This document shows, one piece after another, positions 38,548 to 48,200 of a DNA stretch of 64,000 nt (position 1 is the stretch's first letter; each line of letters opens with the position of its first letter). This stretch comes from Tritrichomonas musculus (lineage: Eukaryota; Parabasalia; Tritrichomonadida; Tritrichomonadidae). Below the pieces are notes generated by a model that was given only the letters and a program-made list of their open reading frames with translations, did not search any database and had not been told where the DNA came from. Where the stretch lies: the NCBI GenBank assembly GCA_039105265.1, contig JAPFFF010000040.1:1364001-1428000 (forward strand). The letters are read 5' to 3'. A program made the position numbers and the translations under genes.

Positions 38548-38786
38548 GCTGATAAAAAAATAAAAAATTTTTGAAAGTTCTATTTTTCGTTATTTTTCGT
38601 TGTTGTTATTTTTGGGAGTTTGTCAATTTATTCAAAATTTGTCTATGCCATTTTGTGAAAGTTTCGAGGGCTAATTTTGAAAAAGTGGCGATTTTTTGAG
38701 TCGTGGGGCTGAGGTTTGGGGTCTGTAAACCCTATGACAAGGGGGTCATTTTATCTCACCCCACCAAATCAACACCCTTACTCTCT
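38548..38786 (-). repeat. Right terminal inverted repeat of element A
   Basis: 239 bp, the inverted partner of 17,700-17,928. It differs by one substitution and by a 10-bp duplicated unit (CGTTATTTTT-type) that makes it longer. It ends CCCTTACTCTCT, followed immediately by the duplicated target ACCGCG. Confidence 0.92.
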
Positions 38787-38792
38787 ACCGCG

Positions 38793-41700
38793 AAGAGTCT
38801 GCATCATATGACGATGATGATGTTGACGCTATTGAACTAGTTGATGAACCACTTAATAACGCCACACACAGTGAAGAAGTAGTTGAACCCATTGATGAAC
38901 ATGCCAAGTTGATGATTGAATATGTTGATGCTATTGATTTCGTTGACGAACCCATTGATGAACACGCTAAGTTGACGATTGTTAATGTTGATGCTATTGA
39001 TTTCGTCGATGAATCAGTTGAGTATTGTACTATTGACGTCAAACCATGTGAAGTTACATATGATAGCAATGGTAACATCATCGACATTGAAGTATGTGAT
39101 TATGAAGTTGAAGATGATTGTTTCGATGAAGTCGGACAAGATGATGATGATAATATTGTTAAGTTTGAACTACACAAGGTAGTACGTGAAACAGGCGATG
39201 TTATTGACGTTAAACTCTATGCTGAGTCCAAATACGAACCAGACCTTGAGATTGAAACCTTTGATATTGCTGCTGTTGAAACATATCAATACGATGATGA
39301 CAACAAACATGCCATCACTATCATTGAGAAAGGCGGTTCACTTAAGTTATACCGTCGTAATTACATAATGCCACCATATGATATTATTGATTTCGATTCA
39401 GATGATGATCAGAAGTTAATCCTAGTTGATGATTACGAAGCCACTACGAATGATGTTGATGTCGCCACTGTAAATAATGATGTTGAACACGTAACAGATC
39501 TTACCAATGCCGTTATTGAATATACACCATTCACATTCATAGCTACATCCACGATTATTAACACTCTACAAATGATTGATGATGACCAATACAATGATGA
39601 TGAATTCATTCTTTCACTTATGGATGCAGCTGAACGCTTGTATGGAGACCACTACTACGATGAAACTAAGTATCAAGATGAGTTGGAACGTATGATGACT
39701 GCTGCTAACAATCACGATGCATTCGAAGTTAATATTGATAACAACATTGAAACACAACATGCATTCATACAAGTGTTGAGATATATTCGCGATAACAGAT
39801 CACGCTTTCCCACAGCAAGTGTATTAAGTTATGATAATGAAGATAGACATATAAAATCCTTTCCAATAAACAATGAGTTAACTATTGATGAAGTAATTGA
39901 TGGAATACTTGGTAACATTACAGTTGAACAGTTCGGTTCTGATACTGATCCAGAAGTTAATGCTGATTACATCCCAGTTAAGTTTGTTGTTACCTTCTAT
40001 AAGTTAACTAAACGCAATGGTAAAACAGTATTTCAAGAGAAGATTAATGGTGAATATGTTGATGTTGCAACAGTTGATTCATTCCGCAACTCATATGATG
40101 GTGCATTCTTTCCATACATTAACCTCATCCCATCACTTGACTTATCACGTTATCAGATCTTTCACGAGGTCGATGCCAAAAACTATACTGACAACTGCTT
40201 CGTATATGCATGCATTCAGTCAGGTGTATTCACTAAAGATGAGATTGACATGTTACGTGGTATGATACACACACGTTCAGTACCCATCAATATGATACTC
40301 AAAATAGCTAGTGAAATGCAATGCCACTTCATTGTATATCGCATTGATGAATCACGTGATGTTAAACATCAAAAACACTTAAGCATTGACACACATAAGA
40401 ACAATAATGTGACTGCTGATAGAGTGGTTAGGTTGCTATTATACAAAGACCATTTCATGATTGATAACAATGAGAAGTTGCCAATCACCACCTATTACAT
40501 TGAACATAGAGATGAACTTGATGAAAAGCATGCTGACATTCCAGTTGAAAAACGATTTCACATCAGAGGCGTTAATCAAACAGGCTATCCACTTTACACC
40601 ACTGCTGATTGGACAGGTAATGATTTCACTAAGGTATTCCGCAAGATGTTTGAATGCAACTGCTTTCGTGAGATTAATCAATGTGAACAAAACATATTAA
40701 CAACCTGTGAGTATGACAACCATTTGAATGATTACATTGAACTCGACTATGATGAAACGTTATATTGTAAAGAAGAATCATCTAATGCCAAACATATTAC
40801 ACCATGGAAAGCAGTTTACTACGCTGACTTTGAAACAGATGTAACTGTATCACCACACCAACCATACTTATGCTGTGTGTACGATGGTGTTAAATGTAAA
40901 GAGCCATACACTGGTGATGACATTGCAAAACGATTCTTAAATGATCTACCCAATCACTCATTGATTTACTTCCACAATCTTAAGTATGACGTATGTTTCT
41001 TCATCAACGAACCAGGTTGGAAGGCTAGTGTCATTAAACGTGGTGGTACCATCTTACAAGCAGTCATGAAACAATACATACCCATCAAACAGTGGGATAA
41101 AGTCAAACATACATATGTAACTAAGAACATAACTAAGCGTTTAACATTCCGTGACAGTTACTCACTCATACCAGCGCCACTATCACAGTTTGGTAACATG
41201 TTCAATCTCAATGTACATAAAGAAATCATGCCATACAAACTCTACACAGCAGCTAACATCAAACGTAAGATGATACCATTCGATGAATTCAAAGATCAAT
41301 ATCGCAACGAACACATTGATGATATGTCAGCATCTGAACTCGATCAAGCTTACTTACAACTACTCATCAATGCTAAAGTAGCTGAGTCATATGATGAAAC
41401 CACACACATGATTGATATTATGAAGTATGCTCAATTCTACTGTGAACATGACTGCATCACACTCGCTAATGGTATACGTAAGTTTGATCATGACCTCAAT
41501 GAAGTGTTCAAGAAAGCTAACAACAAATTCCCAGGCATTAACCAGTACATATCAATCAGTGCAATCGGCTACGACTTCGCACGCACATATGGTTGCACTA
41601 AAGACTGCTTCACACTATCAGGCAAGCCACAGAACTTCATCCAACGTTGTGTAAGTGGTGGTAGAACAATGACAGCTAACAATGAGAAGCAATATGTTGA

Positions 41701-42856
41701 AGGTAAGATACAGGACTTCGATGCAGTCAGCTTATATCCATCAGCTATGCACATCATGCCAGGCATACCAAAGGGTAAACCACAAGTTATACCATCAAAC
41801 ATAACTCACGATCAACTCATGTGTTATGATACGTTCTTCATTGAGATCAACATCAAACACATAAAGTGTAAGTCAACTAACCCATATAGGTTTGGTCAGG
41901 TATTCATACGCAATGAAGAAGGCACTAAACTGTTTTGTAACCAACCAGTTGACCACTTCTATATTGACAAGATTGGTTTGATTGATTTGATTGCAGCTTA
42001 TGATATTGAATATGAATTCTTACGTGGTTACTACTTCAATGATGGTTTCAATTCATCCATCAACACATTCATTGATACACTATTCGAGTTACGAAAAACA
42101 TACAAGCGTGAACATAACCCACTTGAGAAGACCATCAAGTTGTTACTCAACTCAATCTATGGCAAGTCAATATTAAAGCCAATCACAGATGAAGTCAAGA
42201 TTATTAACAGAGATGATATCATACCATTCATTTATCGCAAATACAACTACATCAAAGAGGTTGTTGACAATGGTGGTAATAAAGTATTCGTTAAGATGAT
42301 TAAACCAATCAATAAACACTACAACCTACCACAGTTTGGTGCATCAGTGTTATCATGGAGTAAACACATCATGAATCAAGTCATGACACTCGCTGAACAG
42401 AATGACATAGCAATACACTACCAAGATACTGATAGCATGCACTTAAATGAAGATGATGTTGATAAGTTAGCTGCTCTATTCAAAGCAACATATGGTAAAG
42501 ACTTAATTGGCAGTGATATGACACAGTTTCATTGTGACTTCGATGTATTCCCAGGTGCAGTTGGTAAGATACACTCACGTAAGCTCATTGCATTAGGTAA
42601 GAAGTCATATCTTGATATACTCGTTGATGAACATGGTAATGAAGACTATCACATTAGAATGAAATCAATACCAAAGCAATGCATCATTAACAAGTGCAAA
42701 CGCATGAACATCACCGTTGAAGAGTTGTATGAACGTATGTATCATGGTGAAGCAATTACATTTGACTTAACTGATGGTTGCAACTGCTTTAGAAAGACAA
42801 AATCATTTCAACAAGTTACATTACCACAATTCACACGCACACTTCAATTCAAGTAA
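38793..42856 (+). pseudogene. polB: Element B DNA polymerase B, remaining portion (right of element A)
   Basis: Coding sequence resumes directly after element A and matches element C where C is visible. A Cys/His pair (TDNCFVYAC near 40,190; LLLYKDHFMI near 40,440) recalls OTU-like peptidases and parallels the element A polymerase. The exonuclease motifs follow: ADFETDV near 40,823 and YFHNLKYDVCFF near 40,970. The polymerase motifs are A (DFDAVSLYPSA, 41,716), B (KLLLNSIYGKS, 42,140) and C (YQDTDSMHL, 42,420). Unlike element A's enzyme there is no HNH module between the exonuclease and polymerase parts. The first Met in this part is not the gene's start. The gene as a whole is interrupted by the nested element. 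Confidence 0.88.
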
Positions 42857-42921
42857 CGTTACAGTAATTCAATTAAAACATTGCAATTCATCAATGTAAA
42901 TTTTTATTCGCATCACAAACC

Positions 42922-43374
42922 ATGTCTGTCACTAGCTTCGTTCAAACAATCAAACCAACTAATGATGATAAGTTAATTGTCTATCTTGATAGTAAGATAT
43001 ACCCTATTGATTTTGGCATTAGTGTTCGACCATTACTAGTCATTGATGGCAACAGAACCATTGACATGAATGAGTTGATTAACATCTTTGGTAAGGTACC
43101 ATACATAACCGTACGTGAGAATCGTTATCGAACAGTATATCGTGATCCAATGCTGTTAACCATTGACTTAACACCAAGACAATTCACATCAACTAATGAT
43201 GAAACTCATACCTATTACAAGTATTACATTGATAAGTTATGCTTACGTCATGAGTTGAAACGTTATGAATCAATCTACACCAAAGCAAATGATGCTATCA
43301 ATGAATACAGAAGTAAACTCAATGAACAAACCTCAGTTGATGCGTTGAGAGATGCTACTAATGATGTAGTTTAA
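42922..43374 (+). CDS. Element B protein, unrecognised (150 aa)
   Basis: Starts behind TTTTTATTCGCATCACAAACC, a good example of the T-run plus TCA start signal. The N-terminal half is beta-rich (DDKLIVYLDSKIYPIDFG; VRPLLVIDGN) and the C-terminal half helical (LRHELKRYESIYTKANDAIN). It follows the polymerase gene by 65 bp on the same strand. No known family. A replication accessory role is suggested only by position. Confidence 0.65.
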   Translation: MSVTSFVQTIKPTNDDKLIVYLDSKIYPIDFGISVRPLLVIDGNRTIDMNELINIFGKVPYITVRENRYRTVYRDPMLLTIDLTPRQFTSTNDETHTYYKYYIDKLCLRHELKRYESIYTKANDAINEYRSKLNEQTSVDALRDATNDVV

Positions 43375-43399
43375 ACGATTCATTTTTGGTTACCACTCC

Positions 43400-43711
43400 A
43401 ATGCATCATTCAAGTCATCATTCAAGTCATCATTCAAGTCATCATTCAAGTCATCATTCAAGTCATCACTTCAAGTCATCATTCAAGTCATCACTTCAAG
43501 TCATCACTTCAAGTCATCATTCAAGTCATCATTCAAGTCATCACTTCAAGTCATCATTCAAGTCATCATTCAAGTCATCACTTCAATGCATCACTTCAAG
43601 TCATCATTCAAGTCATCACTCAAGTCATCATTCAAGTCATCATTCAAGTCATCATTCAAGTCATCATTCAAGTCATCACTTCAAGTCATCATTCAAGTCA
43701 TCACTTCAAGT
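43400..43711 (+). repeat. 12/13-bp minisatellite in element B
   Basis: About 25 tandem copies of CAAGTCATCATT and the variant CAAGTCATCACTT, with one or two CAATGCATCACTT units. The repeat gives a long His/Ser/Lys/Phe frame on the plus strand that is only a consequence of the unit. The core GTCATCA also occurs in the inverted ends of the same element (CATGTCATCACC), so the array may be an expanded protein-binding site. Confidence 0.85.
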
Positions 43712-44237
43712 GATACACCACACATCATTCAACATATCATGCAAATGCAAAAAACAAAAGTGCAAAAACCAACCGTCTTCGTGAGTGTGTTATGCATTCG
43801 ATGAGGAATCAACATACGTACCCGGGATTGTACATCAACCCCTCACAGGAAAGGAACTACACACACTATGGTTGGGGAACGTGATTTAACACGTTCATTA
43901 CAAAGATACACCTACCGGTAGATGCTTTCGTGTTACACATATCACAAGCAATGGCTTACCTTAGGTGTTGATTCGCTACAGGCTCCATCACAAGTGTGAT
44001 AAAATAACATGAAAAATCGGTACTGCTATGAATCGAACTCATGCCTGCCGCCGAAGCTGGGAGACACGCTTCATGACTCAACCACTGTACCACGTCTGGC
44101 CAGACACTAGTTAGTTGCAATATGATATTTAAACCATTCCCACTACATTACATAATGCATATCATTATAAACACTTAAAATTTTTTTCATTTGTTTTCAT
44201 ATCACATTTCATAATATGATTTTTTATCTCATAGCAA
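43712..44237. other. GC-richer noncoding island, possible structured RNA with tRNA-like part
   Basis: No gene frame. The stretch 43,800-44,115 is visibly GC-richer than its surroundings and rich in short hairpins: AACGTG-ATTTAA-CACGTT, CTACCGGTAG, ATCACA-AG-TGTGAT, and CACCTA pairing with TAGGTG. On the minus strand, about 44,018-44,096 has GGTACAG...GTACC arms, an A-box-like TGGTTGAGTC and a B-box-like GAGTTCGATTC, as in a tRNA gene. The anticodon and T stems do not pair well, so a working tRNA is not supported. The final bases TTTTTTATCTCATAGCAA form the leader of the next gene. Confidence 0.4.
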
Positions 44238-44483
44238 ATGTCAAGCATCAACACTGAATTGTTTAACGATACAGCTGTAGTTAAATCACTCAAATCAAAG
44301 CAGGGTATTGATAACGAACCTAAAAAGCGTGGTCGTAAAAAGCTATATCACACTGATGAAGAACGTATCAATGCTAGAAGACAACAACAAAAGCAGTACC
44401 GTGAACGTAAAAAGCAAGAGCTCATTGAGTTGCGTGCATTTAAAGCTAGCGTAACAACCAACATTAGCAGTGATCAAAAATAG
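44238..44483 (+). CDS. Small basic DNA-binding protein, AT-hook plus bZIP-like region
   Basis: 81 residues. An AT-hook-like PKKRGRKKLYH is followed by a basic, Arg/Gln/Lys-rich helix with the spacing of a bZIP basic region (NARRQQQKQYRERKKQEL) and a short leucine-containing tail. The zipper is short, so dimerisation is uncertain. The leader TTTTTTATCTCATAGCAAATG fits the element's start signal. It probably binds the element's AT-rich DNA, as a transcription regulator or a genome-compacting protein. Confidence 0.65.
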   Translation: MSSINTELFNDTAVVKSLKSKQGIDNEPKKRGRKKLYHTDEERINARRQQQKQYRERKKQELIELRAFKASVTTNISSDQK

Positions 44484-44494
44484 ATCAATCATTT

Positions 44495-45253
44495 TTACAG
44501 CTTCATCTTAGGTGGATCACATGGGTTGACCTTAATCGTAACAAACATAGGTGACATCAACTTAACTGGCTGATATTCAAAATCAACCAACTCCAACTCA
44601 ATCTGTTTGAATGAATCGATATTAACAACATTTTTAATTGGTTTACCATACGTTTCAAAGTTCTGTATGATTGGTAAGCCATAACGAATGATATGATCGA
44701 TGCTTGCTATCACTGATGGTGTATACTCAACATCACCCAAGTTGGATTGTATAGCTTGACCTTGCTTTGATATCAAGTATAGCTTGTTAGCGTAGTCTAT
44801 TATCGGAATGTCACATTGTGTTGCTCTACCATTTGCTAACGGCTGGTTAAGTGGCGTGTTATACAATCCTGTTATCAATGCTATACGATGTGACATTGAT
44901 GTGATAGTGAAGTTGTCAACATGTGGGGTTAACTTAATGACATTAGTATTGTTATTCAATTGTACATTCATAATCGGTCGCCCATTAGCATCATTCACAT
45001 TAAATAAATCAGGTATATCACTTGGCAATGAATAGTATCTGTCGTCCAAGCTCATAGTGCTGACGTGATGTGTATGTGCTAAATCATTATCATCCCACTC
45101 ATATGTTATACTATCATCGCTTGATATAAGTAACACATTCTTTGTATTGATTGCCGCAACATAATACTCAATATATTGACAGTTCCATGGTATTTGTATG
45201 TTAGCACGTATGCGATTGTAGTCTGGACCATTGCTCTTCAATGAAAGTATCAT
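44495..45253 (-). CDS. Element B protein, candidate jelly-roll (minor capsid) protein
   Basis: The start is placed at the Met of MILSLKSNGPDY because it lies 14 bp from the divergent start of the fibre gene; a Met 48 bp further out would overlap that gene. The protein is beta-rich throughout. It has IPWNCQYIEYYVAAINT near the start, a long middle with NVNDANGRPIMNVQLN, and the end FKQIELELVDFEYQPVKL then SPMFVTIKVNP. That ending resembles the final strands of virophage and Polinton pentons. The penton assignment is inference and competes with the product of 58,389-59,609. Confidence 0.6.
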   Translation of the reverse strand: MILSLKSNGPDYNRIRANIQIPWNCQYIEYYVAAINTKNVLLISSDDSITYEWDDNDLAHTHHVSTMSLDDRYYSLPSDIPDLFNVNDANGRPIMNVQLNNNTNVIKLTPHVDNFTITSMSHRIALITGLYNTPLNQPLANGRATQCDIPIIDYANKLYLISKQGQAIQSNLGDVEYTPSVIASIDHIIRYGLPIIQNFETYGKPIKNVVNIDSFKQIELELVDFEYQPVKLMSPMFVTIKVNPCDPPKMKL

Positions 45254-45267
45254 TTTATCAATGGTAA
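45254..45267. promoter_or_regulatory. 14-bp divergent promoter
   Basis: TTTATCAATGGTAA lies between the two outward-facing start codons of the 44,495-45,253 and 45,268-52,557 genes. It contains TTTATCA, the initiator-like motif seen before other element B genes. The length equals that of the divergent spacer at 38,125-38,138 in element A. Confidence 0.5.
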
Positions 45268-48200
45268 ATGATAACACCACTTGCAGCTCAAGCACTATCA
45301 CTCAATGATAAAGGTTATGATATGAGAATACGTAATGGCGAAGTAAAATTAACACGTTATGGTAAAACAGATGATGTACATATCAATTGCATCTATACTA
45401 AGAAAGAAATCGATGACGCATTACAATCAATGCAAACAACCATTAAAGACAATACTCAATTCACACTCAAAGAATCAGATCAGCTTTACCTATACAAACC
45501 ATCATCAATAAGTCAAACGTCAAAGTACTACGTCATGACATGGAACATCGATCCAGATTACAACATACCACTACATACTAACTTCACTTTCATTGATCAT
45601 CTCTTCAACCATGCATGGTCATTGATATGGGATGGTGATTCATGGACAGGTGATAACGTTGTGAATAACTCATATGCTAAGCTATCAACATATGAAAGTA
45701 AAAAAGGAAGACCATATATTTATGTACAACACACTGAACGTATTGCGAGATGGTTAAGCAGCTTTGAAGAAGTGTCATCAGATACTAACTATGCAACAGC
45801 ACTATGCAAGTACATTCAAAACTGGCGTTTGGTATATGGTGATGGAACTATAATCGAGTTGAATGATTCAAATAGTAACATTACACCAACATCATCATCT
45901 CAGATTGATATTAAAGATGTTCCATGTGATATACATTACTTCTCTGTCAAGTTAACAAGCAAAGTATCGAGTAAGAATTTACTTTATATCATGGCTGACA
46001 TTGTTATTGACGACTTTACCACACCATTACGATGGGACATGCATCCAGTTACACCAATCGATGCATCATTCATTAACACATGGGATGACAGTGTTGTAAT
46101 TGAATCATTTAGATATGAACGTAGAGTCAGACACTCAAATAAGATAATCGAACCATCAACTAAGAAGAACATTAACATATACATTGAGAAAGATTACTTC
46201 GAACAACTACCTGAAAACGCAGATGAAAACTACAATCCATTCGATACAATCATCTCACAGCAATTCTATGAAGTAACACCAGATCCACGTAACTGCACTA
46301 CATTAACAACAGATCATAACATATTCTCATCCAAAATCATATGGGCTGATAACATCATGACAATGCGACGTGATCTTAACGTTGTTGGTGGTACACTTGA
46401 TGTGTTGTCATACGACTACGCTATCTTGAAAGCAATCATCAATTCTATTCAAGAACAGATGAGGTTACAAGCTAAATACAATAACTATGTCAATGACCTT
46501 CAAAAATATATAACTATAACTAAGAATGTATTAAGCATTGTGTCAGGTGCTATTAAAATTGCAACGGCATTATCTGAGTTCTCATTTGACAGTGAGAGTA
46601 TGGCATTAAACACAACTCATACAGAAGACTTTCACTTCCCTGACTTTCCTGGTGGTGGTTCAGGTGGTGGTGGTGGCGGTGGCAAGTTCCCAGGCATAGA
46701 TATCGTTGGTCAGTTCTTACTTAAGTATGCAGCTAATGCATTTGGTCAACAGTTTAGCAGATACCTACCATCGCAAACAGATACACCTGCAGCAACATCA
46801 TCATTAACTGCAACAGCACTTGTGTTAAGTGCATCAGAATCATTAACTCAAATAGGTAATGCAACTACCACATTAATTGCAGGTGGACTTACATTCGATC
46901 GTATACCAACCATAGTTGATAACACACGAACGATATATCAATCACTACAAACGTTCACTGATTCAATACATGAGTTGCGACGCAGATGGAGAGAACGAAC
47001 TAACAACAATACCATTGTCGATCATACAATTACTAACACTGATGAGATGGAGTTAGATGAAGATGATACAAATGAAGAAGTAAATAATCTTCCATGCGTT
47101 AGATTGACTCATGAAACAGTTACCAATACATCAGCTTTCAGTCAACCATTATTCGGTGATCATACCATTGAATCATTATCAAACCTATCAATAGATGAAC
47201 TACTTGATTTGAACACATACGATCCAATTGAAGGTCCACAAATAGGTGATATCATGGTTAGACGAGTAGGTGACAATCGATTCGGCTTGATATATGTAAC
47301 ACGTGTTAATGATAAGGGTGTTAATAAAATAATATACATGAGACGAATTGATAATGAAAGCAGCACGTTAACGCCACAACAATTAAGCTTACGCACAATG
47401 AGAAGCGTTAATACCAACTCAATGTGGAGTGTCAATGACAATGGTACGGTATATACAGCAGCTCAGATCGAACGCATGGAACCAGATGAGAGGTATCAAT
47501 TTGAATCATCACATCCAGAGTATATATTCACACGCAACGTTGATAATGAGATGGGAGTTAGCTGGACTGAAGTGAGGGACATGAATGGTTCCATTCAAGC
47601 AGTCATTGATGTGAGAATAGCAGTTAGTACTGATGTTAGCAGTGATGAGATATCAATTCATAGTCCTGAGTCAAATATCACAATCAACTCACACGGCATC
47701 AGTATGCAACAAGGTGATATCAACGCAACAGGACAGGATGAAGTACATGAGTTAGTTGCTAACGAACATAATGTTGTCGTATCAACTCATGAGTTAACAC
47801 CAACTACAGATGGCTCAGTTACAATTCCAAATACAACACTCACATTGGCTGACATTGAACAGATGGTTTGGTATGAACGACGTAGGTTAACCATTGAGAA
47901 TCCAGCAATACGCTTCAGACCACATGTTCCAACGTTAAATGATGCTGATGAGGAGTATACTGAAGTATTATATAATAACAACGTCATTGGCGTGATTGAT
48001 CGTAGACATCTCAATCAAGTATCAATAGATGATAATCACATAACCATTTCCAATCCACATACCAGTCTCGTACTCACTGATAGTGACATAGCATGGGTAC
48101 GTCAACATGATGAACAGCAGCAAACAATACGTCAAACATTACGTGGCTTCATATCAAACATCACTGATCGAATAGAACGCATCAACAACAACATTGAATG

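Larger units (their letters stand above)
17700..38786. mobile_element. Maverick/Polinton element A, nested in element B, apparently whole
   Basis: About 21.1 kb, bounded by inverted ends starting AGAGAGTAAGGG and flanked by a 6-bp duplication, ACCGCG (17,694-17,699 and 38,787-38,792). Element C carries the same polymerase sequence with ACCGCG once and no insertion. Eighteen or so genes fill it almost completely. They include polymerase B, integrase, packaging ATPase, major capsid, an amphipathic capsid-associated protein and a long fibre-like protein. I saw no break in the recognisable genes. The ends differ only by one substitution and a 10-bp length difference, so it is probably very recent. 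Confidence 0.93.

Noticed and set aside
43400-43711. CRISPR array
   Set aside because: Units are directly contiguous without unique spacers, and the organism is eukaryotic; this is a minisatellite.
43386-43784. His/Ser/Lys/Phe repeat protein
   Set aside because: It exists only because the 12/13-bp minisatellite lacks stops in this frame; unit-length changes shift the frame freely, and no start signal precedes it.
44018-44096. Functional tRNA gene on the minus strand
   Set aside because: A-box, B-box and acceptor-like arms are present, but the anticodon and T stems do not pair and no convincing anticodon loop results. Kept only as a tRNA-like observation.
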